Notes: generated by a model not told the origin, from the sequence alone. A stretch of DNA of 64,000 bases from Celeribacter naphthalenivorans (GCF_020524585.1 NZ_JAIVLK010000011.1:124001-188000), one strand, 5' to 3'. Positions 1 to 9,441 are shown, numbered from the stretch's first letter. Translations and numbers: made by a program.

Positions 1-1
1 C

Positions 2-1621
2 AACTTCTTCACCTACGACCGCAACCGCCCGCTGCACGTCTTTGACGCGGCGACAGTGGAGGGCGGTCTGGTGATCGACCGCGCGAAAGGCGGCGAGGAG
101 TTGCTGGCGCTCGACGAGAAGACCTACAAAATGCCTGAAGGCGCGATGGTGATTTTCTCCGGTGGCAAAGTGGAGTCCATCGGCGGCATCATGGGCGGCG
201 AAGAGACCGGCTGTACGGATGAAACCACGGATGTGTTCGTCGAAGCGGCGTTCTGGAACCATCTCGACATCGCCAAAGGCGGCCGTGCGCTCAAGATCAA
301 TTCGGACGCGCGTTACCGCAACGAGCGCGGCATCGACCCGGCCTACAACATGCAGGCTCTGGACGATGCCACCGCGATGATTTTGGAACTTTGCGGGGGC
401 GAGGCCTCTGAGGTCGTGATCGCCGGTGAAGTGCCGGACGTGTCGCGGAGCTACAAACTCGACACCGACCGGGTGCAATCGCTCGTCGGCATGGACATCC
501 CAGCGGCGCGTCAGGTCGCCATTCTGGAGGCCTTGGGTTTCGTGATGGACGGCGATATGGCGCAGGTGCCGAGCTGGCGTCCTGACGTTCTGGGCGAGGC
601 CGATCTGGTCGAAGAGGTCGCCCGTGTCGAAAGCCTGACGCATTTGGAGCCGAAGCCGATGAAACGCCCCTCCGGCGTGGCGAAGCAAATCCTGACGCCG
701 ATGCAGGTGCGTGAATCTTCTGCGCGCCATCAGGCGGCAGGGCTTGGGTTCAACGAATGCGTGACCTACAGCTTCATCGACCAGAAATCGGCCGAGCTTT
801 TCGGCGGCGGCACGGATGCGGTGCGTCTGGAAAACCCGATCTCTTCCGAGATGAGCCACATGCGCCCGGACCTTTTGCCCGGTCTTTTGGCGGCGGCGAC
901 GCGCAACCAAGCGCGCGGTTTTGCCGATCTGAACCTGTTCGAATGCGGCCCTGCGTTTTTCGGCGGTGAGCCGGGCGAGCAGCGTGCGCAAATCTCCGGC
1001 CTGCGGGTCGGCGCGACGGGGGCGAAAGACGTGCACGGCGAGCGCCGCAGCTACGATCTCTATGACGCCAAAGCCGATGCGGAGGCCGTTTTGGCCGCCA
1101 TCGGCGCGCCCGCCAAGGCACAAATCCTGCGCGACACTTCGCCGTGGTTCCATCCGGGCCGCTCGGGCAAAATCTGCCTCGGGCCGAAAAAGGTTCTGGC
1201 CGAATTTGGCGAGCTGCACCCGAAGGTCCTCAAGGAGATGGGCGTCAAAGGCACCGCTGTGGCTTTCACCGTCTACCTCGAAGAGGCCCCGATGCCGCGC
1301 GGCACTAAAATCGCACGGTCGGCGTTCTTCACCAACGATCTGCAAGCGGTCGAACGCGACTTTGCCTTTGTCGTCGACAAGGGCGTCAACGCGCTTGATC
1401 TGGTGAACGCAGCCGGGGGCGCGGACAAGGCGCTGATCGAAGAGGTGCGCGTCTTTGACGAGTTCATCGGCGGCTCTCTGGGCGAGGACAAGAAATCTCT
1501 GGCGATCACCGTGCGCATTCAGCCCACGGGCGGAACGCTCAAGGAGAAAGACCTCGAAGAGCTGTCGGCGAAGATCATCGCCAAGGTCGAAAAAGCCACC
1601 GGCGGCACGCTGCGCGGCTGA
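2..1621 (+). CDS. pheT: Phenylalanine--tRNA ligase beta subunit, 5' end cut by the window
   Basis: Beta chain of the alpha2-beta2 phenylalanyl-tRNA synthetase, which charges tRNA-Phe in the cytoplasm. The reading frame is open from base 2, so only the C-terminal 539 codons are present and the start lies outside the window. The visible part opens in the B3/B4 editing region (FTYDRNRPLHVFDA), continues through a B5-like domain and the catalytic-like core, and ends with the FDX-ACB anticodon-binding domain, marked by AVERDFAFVV and by KDLEELSAKI near the end. The gene ends directly before a strong intrinsic terminator. pheS would be expected upstream, outside the window. Confidence 0.96.
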   Translation, partial: NFFTYDRNRPLHVFDAATVEGGLVIDRAKGGEELLALDEKTYKMPEGAMVIFSGGKVESIGGIMGGEETGCTDETTDVFVEAAFWNHLDIAKGGRALKINSDARYRNERGIDPAYNMQALDDATAMILELCGGEASEVVIAGEVPDVSRSYKLDTDRVQSLVGMDIPAARQVAILEALGFVMDGDMAQVPSWRPDVLGEADLVEEVARVESLTHLEPKPMKRPSGVAKQILTPMQVRESSARHQAAGLGFNECVTYSFIDQKSAELFGGGTDAVRLENPISSEMSHMRPDLLPGLLAAATRNQARGFADLNLFECGPAFFGGEPGEQRAQISGLRVGATGAKDVHGERRSYDLYDAKADAEAVLAAIGAPAKAQILRDTSPWFHPGRSGKICLGPKKVLAEFGELHPKVLKEMGVKGTAVAFTVYLEEAPMPRGTKIARSAFFTNDLQAVERDFAFVVDKGVNALDLVNAAGGADKALIEEVRVFDEFIGGSLGEDKKSLAITVRIQPTGGTLKEKDLEELSAKIIAKVEKATGGTLRG

Positions 1622-1645
1622 GGCTCAGGCCATTAGACGGAAAAG

Positions 1646-1674
1646 AAACGGCGCCTCAGCGGGCGCCGTTTTTT
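1646..1674 (+). terminator. Intrinsic terminator after pheT
   Basis: A perfect 10-bp stem (AAACGGCGCC at 1646-1655 with GGCGCCGTTT at 1662-1671) is followed by a run of T. The loop contains the stop codon of the convergent glycosyltransferase gene, so the hairpin also covers the 3' end of that gene. Confidence 0.9.
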
Positions 1675-3158
1675 AATGGGATGATGATATAGGGCACATC
1701 GCGGGTCACATCGGGGTCTTCGAACCGATAGGGCAGGGTGGCCATGGTCACCGGGCCAAGCTCGGTGGTCTCGGGTGTGAGACCATGGATCGCAAGTTTG
1801 CGCGCGATCTTTTCAGGCTCATCGATGCCGATCACGACAATGCGCTCCAGATCATCAGGGATTGAGCCGCCGGGTTGCGCCGGCAAAGCGGTCCATGAGG
1901 GGCGCAGATACTTCAAGTTGCCGGGATAGTAGAAATTGAAACTGACGACTGCGGGCGGCATGGCGCCTTCGGGCAGGTCCTGTTCGATGCGTTGCGCCAG
2001 AGCCTCGATGTCGAGAGAGTCGCTGCCCGCGCCGCGCAACCGCGTGTCGGCGATGGCGACAATGATCAAAAGCGCAAGACAGGCGCAAAACCGCAGGAAA
2101 TTGCGCAAGATACGGGGGCTAAGCGTGGGCGCGACCCAAAGCATGAGGCCAAAGGCGAAAGAGATCAGCAAGGGGATGAGCCAGCGCGCCTGAACGTCTG
2201 TGACGCCAAAGCCGATCACCGGAACCGCGACGATGGCCAGACCCGCGAGGCCTGACAGAAGCATCCAGCGTGCGAGCAAGGGCGCGGGACCGATCACAAA
2301 GATGCGTCGCCCATAGGGAAGGCGCAGACAGATCAGCGTCAGAAGGAGCAGGATGAGCCCGGCCAAGGTTTCCAGCAGCATGGTTGTGACACCAATGAGC
2401 GGGCGCGGCAGGGCAGTCAGGTCGGAGGGTCTGTAAAGCGTTTCACTGGTCGAGGTCGCCATATCCGGATGGGTCAAAATCCACCCCATGGGCAAGGCCA
2501 GAATAGCACAGGCGATGAGCAGTGTCAGAAGGAGATCTTTGCGCCAGAACACCCGGCGCAGTTCGGGAAAGGCGCCAGCGGTCAGCAAAAGAGGCAGGGG
2601 GAAGAGCCAGTAGTTATACTTCGTAATGCCGCCAAGCCCGAGTGCGATTCCGAGAAGAACGGCATGAGACAGCCTGTGCTCGTCTTTTTCCGCAGCCTCC
2701 AGACGCCGCGCAAAGACATTCATCGTTGCCGCGATCAGGGCCAGCATCGCGATGCTGTGAGACCCGGCGCGTTGCCCTTCCCAGGAGACATTCGGCAGCA
2801 ACAACAGCGACAGCGTGACCAGAATGGCGATCCTGACGGGCAAAAGGCGGCGAAACCCATCGAATGTCAGAGCATATGTGACGAAAAGCAGGATGTTTTT
2901 CGGAAGCGCGATGGCAAAAGTCGTGGGGCCGAAGAGGTCGAAGGCGAGGGCCTGAAACCAGTTGTAAAGCGGCGTCTGCGGGCCATAACCGAGACGATAG
3001 TCCTGCGCGAGGACGAACATTTCCGCTTCGTCGTACTCGAAGGTGCCACCAAGGAGCGTGCGCAAAACGGTGTGAATGGCAAAATAAGCGAAGAGGATGA
3101 GGAAAAAGGCGTTGGCGTCTCGCCGGTCGTGCGAGGTCTGCGCGCGTGTCATCATCAT
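1656..3158 (-). CDS. GT-C fold membrane glycosyltransferase (ArnT/PMT-like, GT39/GT83 type), copy 1
   Basis: Polytopic membrane protein of 500 residues with about ten or more hydrophobic helices. After the first helix it carries the acidic pair typical of the GT-C superfamily (FEYDEAEMF, around residue 45), followed by GYGPQTPLYNW. These enzymes move a sugar from a polyprenyl-phosphate donor to lipid, glycan or protein on the periplasmic face; the acceptor here cannot be told from sequence. It overlaps the upstream paralogue at 3155-3158 (ATGA), so the two are translationally coupled. The stop codon sits in the loop of the pheT terminator hairpin. Family assignment is firm; substrate is unknown. 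Confidence 0.8.
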   Translation of the reverse strand: MMMTRAQTSHDRRDANAFFLILFAYFAIHTVLRTLLGGTFEYDEAEMFVLAQDYRLGYGPQTPLYNWFQALAFDLFGPTTFAIALPKNILLFVTYALTFDGFRRLLPVRIAILVTLSLLLLPNVSWEGQRAGSHSIAMLALIAATMNVFARRLEAAEKDEHRLSHAVLLGIALGLGGITKYNYWLFPLPLLLTAGAFPELRRVFWRKDLLLTLLIACAILALPMGWILTHPDMATSTSETLYRPSDLTALPRPLIGVTTMLLETLAGLILLLLTLICLRLPYGRRIFVIGPAPLLARWMLLSGLAGLAIVAVPVIGFGVTDVQARWLIPLLISFAFGLMLWVAPTLSPRILRNFLRFCACLALLIIVAIADTRLRGAGSDSLDIEALAQRIEQDLPEGAMPPAVVSFNFYYPGNLKYLRPSWTALPAQPGGSIPDDLERIVVIGIDEPEKIARKLAIHGLTPETTELGPVTMATLPYRFEDPDVTRDVPYIIIPLKNGAR

Positions 3159-4639
3159 TGGTCCACGACCCCAAGGAGCACGCGCAACGGTTGGCTGCGC
3201 TCGCTATGATGGAAAGGCAGGTCGATTTGCTGACCGCTGACATAGTTGGCCTGAGCTGCATGAGGCCAATCCACTCGGGCGGCCAGCTCTTGCAGGGAGG
3301 CGTCCGTCTTTGAGGAGCGGCTTATGAGCAGAATATGCTCCGTGGTTTCCGCGCGCGCGGAGGCCGGAAGGTCGGAGCGGATGATCCACGTCGGTCTGAT
3401 CCGGGCAAGATTGCCGCCGACGTAGAAATCCGCGACGATCAGCGTGTCCTGCGGGAGGTTCATCTCTTCGATCTGCGTTGCAAGCGGGGCAAAGTCGAGG
3501 TCGCGCCGGGCGCCTTCTTTGTAGCGATCAAGCGACAGCCCTGCGATCACGAGAACCGCCAGAGCGGCGAGTGTCGCGCTATAGCCGATGGCGCTGCGCC
3601 GTGACAGGCGAGGCGTGAGCCAGAGGAACACGCCGATCACGAGGGGGAGCACAATCGGCAAGAGCCAGCGCGGCGTGATGTGCCCAACATCGGCCAGCCA
3701 AACGAGGATCAGCCCAGCGATGCCCAGAATGACAAATGTGCGCAAAAACAGTGTGGTCACGATATGCGATCCCTCGGCCGATCCCATGACGGCCTCGGCC
3801 TTGCGCGAAAAAACCCACAACACCCCGGCCACAAGCGCGGGCAGAAGGGTGAGGATCAGGACCCCCTGAATATAAAGGGAGCCCCCTTCCGGGATGATCT
3901 GTTTCGTGTCACCGGACATGTCCATTTTGCCGACGGAGGACAGGGAGAGATCGGGATTTTTGGCCATCCAAAGATAAGGTCCAGCCACAATCACCAGAGC
4001 AATAAGAGGGGCAATCAGCGTCCGGCGCGTGAGCATGCGGCGGGTCTGGGCGAGGCTCAGGGTGGCCAAAAGCAATCCGACTGGAATGGCCCAGAAATTA
4101 TACTTGGCGATCCCGCCCAGCCCAAGCGCCACACCGAACAACACCCAATGCCGCAATTGGCCGGTCTTCAGAGCCCAAAGATAGGCGGCGAAACTCGCGG
4201 CGATCGTCGCCAGCAACATGTTGGAATGTGTGGTCGCGCGTTGTGCTTCCCAGGCAATATCCGGGATGAGGAACAGAGAGACTGTCGTCAGCGCTGCCAC
4301 GCGCGCCGGGACAAAGGCACGTAAGCCGAGAAATAGACAGGCGTAGGTGGCCCAGAGCAACAGGTTCTTGAGCAGGGACAAGGCGAAAAGCGTGTCGCCA
4401 AAGAGCGCAAACAAGACGGTTTGCAGCCAATTGTAGAGCGGCAATTGCGGCCCGTAGCCCCATTGCAGGCCCGGTGTCATCAACAGCATCTCTGCCTCAT
4501 CGGTTTCAAGCGCGCCGCCAAGGATCAACCGCAAGGCCAATTGCGCGAGGAAATAGGCGGTGATGACCGCGAAAAACAGACGCGTGATACGGTGCGTGTC
4601 CGCAGGGTGGGAAAGGCGGGCCGAGGATGTCTCTGTCAT
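3155..4639 (-). CDS. GT-C fold membrane glycosyltransferase (ArnT/PMT-like), copy 2
   Basis: A 494-residue paralogue of the downstream gene, with the same layout: first helix, acidic pair in LETDEAEMLL (about residue 47), then GYGPQLPLYNWLQ, many membrane helices and a shorter soluble C-terminal part. Shared blocks such as GIAKYNFW versus GITKYNYW point to tandem duplication followed by strong divergence. It is the first gene of a two-gene minus-strand operon. No flippase, polyprenyl-phosphate sugar synthase or O-antigen gene lies nearby, so the glycan pathway is not revealed by context. Confidence 0.8.
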   Translation of the reverse strand: MTETSSARLSHPADTHRITRLFFAVITAYFLAQLALRLILGGALETDEAEMLLMTPGLQWGYGPQLPLYNWLQTVLFALFGDTLFALSLLKNLLLWATYACLFLGLRAFVPARVAALTTVSLFLIPDIAWEAQRATTHSNMLLATIAASFAAYLWALKTGQLRHWVLFGVALGLGGIAKYNFWAIPVGLLLATLSLAQTRRMLTRRTLIAPLIALVIVAGPYLWMAKNPDLSLSSVGKMDMSGDTKQIIPEGGSLYIQGVLILTLLPALVAGVLWVFSRKAEAVMGSAEGSHIVTTLFLRTFVILGIAGLILVWLADVGHITPRWLLPIVLPLVIGVFLWLTPRLSRRSAIGYSATLAALAVLVIAGLSLDRYKEGARRDLDFAPLATQIEEMNLPQDTLIVADFYVGGNLARIRPTWIIRSDLPASARAETTEHILLISRSSKTDASLQELAARVDWPHAAQANYVSGQQIDLPFHHSERSQPLRVLLGVVDQ

Positions 4640-4784
4640 GGCTGCTCTCTGAGGAGATTTTCGCTCACCCTAAAAGACTTTGTAAAAAAGCTGAATCGCA
4701 AATTTCCGGCGATGGCGGGGAGAGGCCTCCGAAGCCGATGGCGCGTGCGACGGCGCCGGATGTGCCTCTCTTGTTTTTCAGGCC

Positions 4785-5486
4785 TTACTCCGGGCGCGGC
4801 GGAATGTTGTTGGCCTTGGCCACCGCAGGCCGCGCATAGAAGCGCTCGACATAGGCCGGTACGTTTTTCAGATCGTGATAGCCCACAACCTCTTTTGCGC
4901 CGTAGAATTCCAGCACGTTGATCCAGGGCGCGATGGCCATATCGGCGATGGAGTAGTCGCCCATGATCCAGTCGCGGCCTTCGAGGCGCTGTTCGAGGAC
5001 GTTCAAAATCCGTTTGGCCTCGTTGATATAGCGATCACGTGCGGTCGGGTCTTCCATCGCGGCGCCTGCGAATTTGTAGAAGAACCCGAGCTGGCCAAAC
5101 ATCGGCCCGACGCCGCCCATTTGGAACATCAGCCATTGGATCGTCTCGTAGCGGGTTTTCGGGTCTTTCGAGAGGAATTTCCCGGTTTTCTCAGCGAGAT
5201 AAATCAGGATCGCACCGCTTTCGAAGAGTTCGATCTGAACGCCGTCCGGCCCGTTCGGGTCGATGATCGCGGGGATTTTGTTGTTCGGGTTGAGGGCAAG
5301 GAACTCCGGGCTTTTGACATCGGCGTCGGCGAGCGTCACGAGATGCGCCTCGTAGTCGAGCCCCATTTCCTCAAGCGCGATGGAGATTTTGACCCCATTG
5401 GGCGTGGGGTAGGAATAAAGCTGTAGCTTTTCCGGGGTCTCGGCAGGCCAGCGGGCGGTAATCGGGTGGGTGACGGGCTGGGGCAT
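4785..5486 (-). CDS. Glutathione S-transferase family protein (YfcG/YghU-like, Nu class)
   Basis: Cytosolic thiol transferase or disulfide reductase of 233 residues. The N-terminal thioredoxin-fold half has the [13 protein letters not shown] glutathione-site motif typical of Nu-class enzymes, then NKIPAI (cis-Pro) and [15 protein letters not shown] (the glutathione gamma-glutamyl contact). The C-terminal all-helical half contains [12 protein letters not shown], also characteristic of the YfcG/YghU group. It is transcribed away from mscL, sharing a 162-bp upstream region. The family is clear; the physiological substrate is not. Confidence 0.88.
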   Translation of the reverse strand: MPQPVTHPITARWPAETPEKLQLYSYPTPNGVKISIALEEMGLDYEAHLVTLADADVKSPEFLALNPNNKIPAIIDPNGPDGVQIELFESGAILIYLAEKTGKFLSKDPKTRYETIQWLMFQMGGVGPMFGQLGFFYKFAGAAMEDPTARDRYINEAKRILNVLEQRLEGRDWIMGDYSIADMAIAPWINVLEFYGAKEVVGYHDLKNVPAYVERFYARPAVAKANNIPPRPE

Positions 5487-5561
5487 TCTGAACTCCTTGA
5501 GGGGCGGATGTTGCGTGTGTCTGGCTTCAAACTATTGCTTTTGCAGTTTAAAAAAACCGCT

Positions 5562-5571
5562 GCACATGTGC
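5562..5571. promoter_or_regulatory. 10-bp perfect palindrome between gst and mscL
   Basis: GCACATGTGC lies about midway in the 162-bp divergent region between the transferase and mscL. It is a perfect palindrome beside an A-rich tract (5550-5557). It could be an operator, but nothing else supports this. Confidence 0.25.
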
Positions 5572-5648
5572 GCCATTGTGCTATGCAATGTGCAGAGCCG
5601 TCTCTCGCAGGTGCGGCATCCTTCTCTAAGTTGTGTGGGGCATTCCAA

Positions 5649-6077
5649 ATGTTAAAAGAATTCAAGGCGTTCATCGCCAAGGGCAACGTCATGGACATGG
5701 CTGTCGGCATCATCGTCGGCGCGGCGTTCACCGCCATCGTCAAATCCATGGTCGATGATCTGATCAACCCGATCATCGGGATTTTCACCGGCGGTCTCGA
5801 TTTCACCAACCGCTACGCTGTGATTTCCGGCGATGTGGCGGCGGGCACCTCTTTGGAGGCGGCGCGCGAAGCGGGGGCGTCGATTTTCGCCTATGGCTCG
5901 TTCTTCATGGCCGTGATCAACTTTTTCATCATCGCTTTCGTGGTCTTCATGCTGGTGCGCTACGTCAACAAGGTGAAATCTTTGGCCGAGAAACCGGAAG
6001 AGGTTGTGCCTGAGGTTCCCGCCGGTCCGTCCGAGCTTGATGTGCTGATCGAAATTCGCGACTCGCTCAAAAAGTAA
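5649..6077 (+). CDS. mscL: Large-conductance mechanosensitive channel
   Basis: Homopentameric inner-membrane channel that opens under membrane tension and protects against osmotic down-shock. The chosen ATG at 5649 begins [20 protein letters not shown], the classic MscL N-terminus, and gives 142 residues, the usual family size. Longer upstream in-frame extension has no MscL similarity. TM1 contains [13 protein letters not shown], the periplasmic loop follows, and TM2 spans about residues 78-100 ([16 protein letters not shown]). The C-terminus has the helical bundle ([14 protein letters not shown]). A strong terminator follows. Confidence 0.96.
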   Translation: MLKEFKAFIAKGNVMDMAVGIIVGAAFTAIVKSMVDDLINPIIGIFTGGLDFTNRYAVISGDVAAGTSLEAAREAGASIFAYGSFFMAVINFFIIAFVVFMLVRYVNKVKSLAEKPEEVVPEVPAGPSELDVLIEIRDSLKK

Positions 6078-6098
6078 GTCGCTTAAGTTTCTGAAACG

Positions 6099-6132
6099 AA
6101 AGGCCCGTTGGAGAGATCCAACGGGCCTTTTT
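6099..6132 (+). terminator. Intrinsic terminator after mscL
   Basis: A 13-bp perfect stem (6099-6111 with 6118-6130) with a 6-nt loop and a T-rich 3' flank, directly downstream of the mscL stop codon. Confidence 0.92.
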
Positions 6133-6272
6133 GCTGGCACCTGACGGCGACCAGCATCGGGGACACATCTCTAATACGCAGGCGCGTTCGGTTTCCGCCG
6201 CCGCTTGTCGTAAAAAAATAAACGTGAAAGATTATGGTCGAAATGACCGCGTAATCGGGAGAAATGCGCAAC

Positions 6273-6731
6273 ATGACGAAGCTCGATGACACAGATCGCC
6301 GCATTTTGCGCATTTTGCAGCGGCGTGGCCGCATTTCGAACGCCGATCTGGCGCAAGAGGCCAATGTGTCGAGTTCCGCCTGTCATCGTCGCGTGCAACG
6401 GTTGGAGGCCGAAGGGATCATCCGCGATTACGTCGCCCTTCTGGACCCGCGCCATCTCGATCGCCGGGCGACCGTCTTTGTCGAGGTCACTTTGACCAGC
6501 CAGGCGGACGATATTCTGGCCGCTTTCGAGAAGGCCGTGCGCAACATGCCGGACGTGTTGGAATGTCATCTCATGGCCGGCAAAGCGGATTACATCCTCA
6601 AGGTGGTGTCCGCCGACACCGACCATTTCGCCGAAGTGCACCGCCAACTCGTACGCCTGCCGGGGGTTCAGACGATGCAATCCTCTTTTGCCATGCGCAC
6701 GGTGTTCAAGACGACGGCCCTCCCGGTTTGA
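6273..6731 (+). CDS. Lrp/AsnC family transcriptional regulator
   Basis: DNA-binding feast/famine regulator, 152 residues from the ATG at 6273. The Shine-Dalgarno-like GGGAGAA (6257-6263) abuts the in-frame ATG at 6264, which is too close, but lies 9 nt from 6273, so the second ATG is preferred. N-terminal winged helix-turn-helix: LDDTDRRILRILQRRGRISNADLA then SSACHRRVQRLEAEGII. The C-terminal RAM ligand-binding domain carries VLECHLMAGKADYILKVVSAD. The sensed amino acid is unknown; no amino-acid gene is adjacent, so this is probably a stand-alone regulator. Confidence 0.92.
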   Translation: MTKLDDTDRRILRILQRRGRISNADLAQEANVSSSACHRRVQRLEAEGIIRDYVALLDPRHLDRRATVFVEVTLTSQADDILAAFEKAVRNMPDVLECHLMAGKADYILKVVSADTDHFAEVHRQLVRLPGVQTMQSSFAMRTVFKTTALPV

Positions 6732-6827
6732 TGCCGGTTCAACTGGCTCACGCAACCGGGATTTGGCGAAGCGCTCTTCCCTATGGTAAGGCTAACACAA
6801 GCCGCGTTTGGGAGGAGGCGGCGAAAA

Positions 6828-7784
6828 ATGCGCACAAGTCACGCTGATCACATCATTTCTGCGGTCGAATCAGACACGGTCGGGACGCGCCTGACCGCGA
6901 GTTGGCGGCGCTCGATGAAGAAACACGGGCTTGATCCGACCCGCACGCCGCAGCCAAGACGGTTCTCCGATCTCGAAATCCAGGAACGTCGCGCGCGGCT
7001 CGAAGGCTTTATGGATTTGGCCACGCCCAAGCTCGATCACCTGTTCCAGATGGTCGGCAACACCGGCTGTTCCGTTTTGATGACGGATCGCGACGGGGTC
7101 ATTTTGGATCAGCGCTCGAAAGATGCCGACAGCGACACGTTTCAGGCCTGGGGCCTTTGGGCCGGGTTCGATTGGTCGGAGCAATCCGAGGGCACCAACG
7201 GCATCGGCACCTGTATCGCCGAAGGCCGTAATGTCATCATTCATCGCGATGAGCATTTCATGAGCCGCAACACCGCGATGTCCTGTATGGACTCGCCGAT
7301 TTTCGGCCCCGACGGCGAATTGATCGCGGCGTTGGATGTGTCCTCCTGTCGCGCCGATCAGACGGAGGCCTACGCCCGTCTGATCGCGGGCGTTGTGGCG
7401 CAAACCGCGAAACAGATCGAAGCGGAGGCGTTCCGCGCGGCCTTTCCAAAAGCCCGGATCATCGCAGGGCCAGAGGATCGCCCCGAGGGCGCTGTTTTGC
7501 TCGCTGTGGATCAGGACGATCTCGTGATCGGCGCCACGCGGGCGGCGCGTCGGGCCTATGGTTTGGGGCTTGGTACGGTGATCGATCCGCGTCCGGCCTC
7601 TGATATTTTGGGGCGCGACAGCTCCGTCTCCGCCCTCGAGCGCGCCGAACGCGCCGCGCTCAAGCGGGCCATTGCGCGGGCGGGCGGCAATATGTCGGCT
7701 GCGGCGCGCGAACTTGGGATTGGACGCGCAACCCTTTATCGCCGGATGAAACGGCTCGGGATCGGCGAAAACGGCGAAAATTAA
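6828..7784 (+). CDS. GAF domain plus Fis-type HTH regulator (AcoR-like without AAA+ domain)
   Basis: Transcription factor of 318 residues. The start at 6828 is set by GGAGGAGG at 6811-6818, 9 nt upstream. Residues about 50-195 resemble the sensor part of AcoR-type regulators (SWRRSMKKHGLDP; SEGTNGIGTCIAEGRNV; SPIFGPDGELIAALDVSS). The C-terminus is a Fis-type helix-turn-helix (GGNMSAAARELGIGRATLYRRMKRLGI). The central sigma-54 AAA+ module (Walker A, GAFTGA) is absent, so it should act on a housekeeping-type promoter or as a repressor. It precedes an aldehyde dehydrogenase gene by 136 bp and probably controls it through the dyads in between. Confidence 0.85.
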   Translation: MRTSHADHIISAVESDTVGTRLTASWRRSMKKHGLDPTRTPQPRRFSDLEIQERRARLEGFMDLATPKLDHLFQMVGNTGCSVLMTDRDGVILDQRSKDADSDTFQAWGLWAGFDWSEQSEGTNGIGTCIAEGRNVIIHRDEHFMSRNTAMSCMDSPIFGPDGELIAALDVSSCRADQTEAYARLIAGVVAQTAKQIEAEAFRAAFPKARIIAGPEDRPEGAVLLAVDQDDLVIGATRAARRAYGLGLGTVIDPRPASDILGRDSSVSALERAERAALKRAIARAGGNMSAAARELGIGRATLYRRMKRLGIGENGEN

Positions 7785-7792
7785 CACGCACC

Positions 7793-7810
7793 TGTCTCAG
7801 AGGTGAGACA
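7793..7810. promoter_or_regulatory. Perfect dyad upstream of the aldehyde dehydrogenase gene
   Basis: TGTCTCA at 7793-7799 and TGAGACA at 7804-7810 form a perfect 7-bp inverted repeat with a 4-nt spacer, 8 nt after the regulator gene stops. Its size and symmetry fit the binding site of a dimeric Fis-type HTH protein, so the GAF-Fis regulator just upstream is the obvious candidate. Confidence 0.6.
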
Positions 7811-7838
7811 TTGCTGCGCTGCGTCTACTAAAGTCGGG

Positions 7839-7866
7839 GGTGACCCGAGTGATGTGAGCGGTCACC
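7839..7866. promoter_or_regulatory. Second dyad upstream of the aldehyde dehydrogenase gene
   Basis: GGTGACC at 7839-7845 and GGTCACC at 7860-7866 are perfect inverted arms with a 14-nt spacer, 54 nt before the preferred start codon. It could be an operator or a 5' UTR stem. Confidence 0.45.
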
Positions 7867-7920
7867 TTCGAAGAATAGGCTGACGTGGAGGACGTCATGC
7901 CAACACTTGAGGAGGACCCC

Positions 7921-9441
7921 ATGAACGTACAAACCGAAGCCAGCGCAAAATATGCGTCGCCTTTCAAATCCCGCTATGACAACTTCATTGGCGGCAAGTT
8001 CACCCCGCCGGTCAATGGCCGCTATTTCGACAACACCACGCCGATCACCGGCGAAAAAGTGTGTGAAGTGGCCCGTTCTGACGCGGCTGACATCGAATTG
8101 GCGCTGGACGCCGCCCATGCCGCGAAAACCGCTTGGGGCCTGACCAGCGCGACGGAACGCTCCAACATCCTGTTGAAAATCGCCGACCGCATCGAGGAGA
8201 ACCTCGAAATCATCGCCACCGCTGAGACCTGGGACAACGGCAAGCCGATTCGGGAAACCATGGCGGCCGATATTCCGCTCTCCGTTGACCATTTCCGCTA
8301 CTTCTCCGGCGTGCTGCGCGGTCAGGAAGGCACGATGTCCGAGATCGACGCGGACACCGTGGCCTATCACTACCACGAGCCGCTGGGCGTTGTGGGGCAG
8401 ATCATTCCGTGGAACTTCTCCATCCTGATGGCGGCGTGGAAACTTGCCCCGGCTCTGGCTGCGGGCAACTGTATCGTGATGAAACCGGCGGAACAGACGC
8501 CTGCCGCGATCATGGTGATGATGGAACTCATCGCCGACCTGCTGCCCGATGGCGTGCTCAACATCGTCAATGGCTACGGCGCCGAAGTCGGCGCACCTCT
8601 GGCCCGTTCGCCGCGCATCGCGAAAATCGCCTTCACCGGGTCGACCGCAACAGGCCGCATGATCATGCAATACGCCACCGAGAACCTCATTCCGGTGACG
8701 CTTGAGCTTGGCGGCAAATCCCCGAACATCTTCTTCTCCGACGTGATGCGCGAAGACGATGCCTTCCTCGACAAGGCTGTCGAAGGCTTCGTGCTCTTCG
8801 CCTTCAACCAAGGCGAGGTCTGCACCTGCCCGAGCCGCGCGCTCATTCAGGAAGACATCTACGAAGAGTTCATCGAACGCTGTATCGCCCGTGTGAAAGC
8901 CATCAAGCAAGGCGATCCGCGCGACATCAACACCATGGTCGGTGCGCAGGCGAGCTCCGAGCAGCAGGAGAAAATCCTGTCCTACCTGACCATCGGTCGC
9001 GAAGAAGGCGCCGAAGTGCTCGTGGGCGGTGACGCGGCCAAGTTCAACGGCGATCTGGCCGGTGGCTATTACATCCAGCCGACGATCCTCAAAGGCCACA
9101 ACAAAATGCGTGTGTTCCAAGAGGAAATCTTTGGCCCGGTTGTTTCCGTGACCACCTTCAAGGATGAAGCAGAGGCGCTTCAGATCGCCAACGACACCAT
9201 GTACGGCCTCGGCGCCGGTGTGTGGTCGCGCGATATGAACACCTGCTACCGCTTCGGGCGTCACATTCAGGCCGGTCGTGTTTGGGTGAACAACTACCAC
9301 GCTTACCCGGCCCACGCGGCCTTCGGTGGCTACAAACAGTCGGGTGTGGGTCGTGAGAACCACAAGATGATGCTCGATCACTACCAGCAGACGAAAAACA
9401 TGCTCGTCTCCTACAACCCGAACAAGCTGGGCTTCTTCTAA
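7921..9441 (+). CDS. NAD-dependent aldehyde dehydrogenase (ExaC/AcoD/AldB-like)
   Basis: Cytosolic enzyme that oxidises aldehydes, in this subfamily typically acetaldehyde, to the acid. The ATG at 7921 follows GAGGAGG by about 6 nt and gives 506 residues, the normal length for the ExaC group; an in-frame ATG at 7885 lacks such a site. Visible motifs are the NAD-binding [14 protein letters not shown], the glycine motif FTGSTATG, the [11 protein letters not shown] general-base region and the catalytic [13 protein letters not shown] (Cys301/Cys303). The C-terminal [20 protein letters not shown] is typical. It is followed by a DUF779 gene, a partner often seen beside this subfamily. The exact aldehyde is inferred, not shown. 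Confidence 0.93.
   Translation: MNVQTEASAKYASPFKSRYDNFIGGKFTPPVNGRYFDNTTPITGEKVCEVARSDAADIELALDAAHAAKTAWGLTSATERSNILLKIADRIEENLEIIATAETWDNGKPIRETMAADIPLSVDHFRYFSGVLRGQEGTMSEIDADTVAYHYHEPLGVVGQIIPWNFSILMAAWKLAPALAAGNCIVMKPAEQTPAAIMVMMELIADLLPDGVLNIVNGYGAEVGAPLARSPRIAKIAFTGSTATGRMIMQYATENLIPVTLELGGKSPNIFFSDVMREDDAFLDKAVEGFVLFAFNQGEVCTCPSRALIQEDIYEEFIERCIARVKAIKQGDPRDINTMVGAQASSEQQEKILSYLTIGREEGAEVLVGGDAAKFNGDLAGGYYIQPTILKGHNKMRVFQEEIFGPVVSVTTFKDEAEALQIANDTMYGLGAGVWSRDMNTCYRFGRHIQAGRVWVNNYHAYPAHAAFGGYKQSGVGRENHKMMLDHYQQTKNMLVSYNPNKLGFF

Noticed and set aside
5466-5648. N-terminal extension of mscL
   Set aside because: The extra 61 codons do not resemble MscL, lie in the divergent promoter region, and the canonical N-terminus starts at 5649.
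7801-7815. Possible sigma-54 promoter (GG...GC) before the aldehyde dehydrogenase
   Set aside because: GG at 7802-7803 and GC at 7812-7813 are separated by 9 nt rather than 10, flanking bases do not match, and the local regulator lacks an AAA+ domain.
7828-9381. 517-codon open frame antisense to the aldehyde dehydrogenase
   Set aside because: Exact shadow of a well-defined gene, His/Arg-rich, no ribosome site and no family motif.
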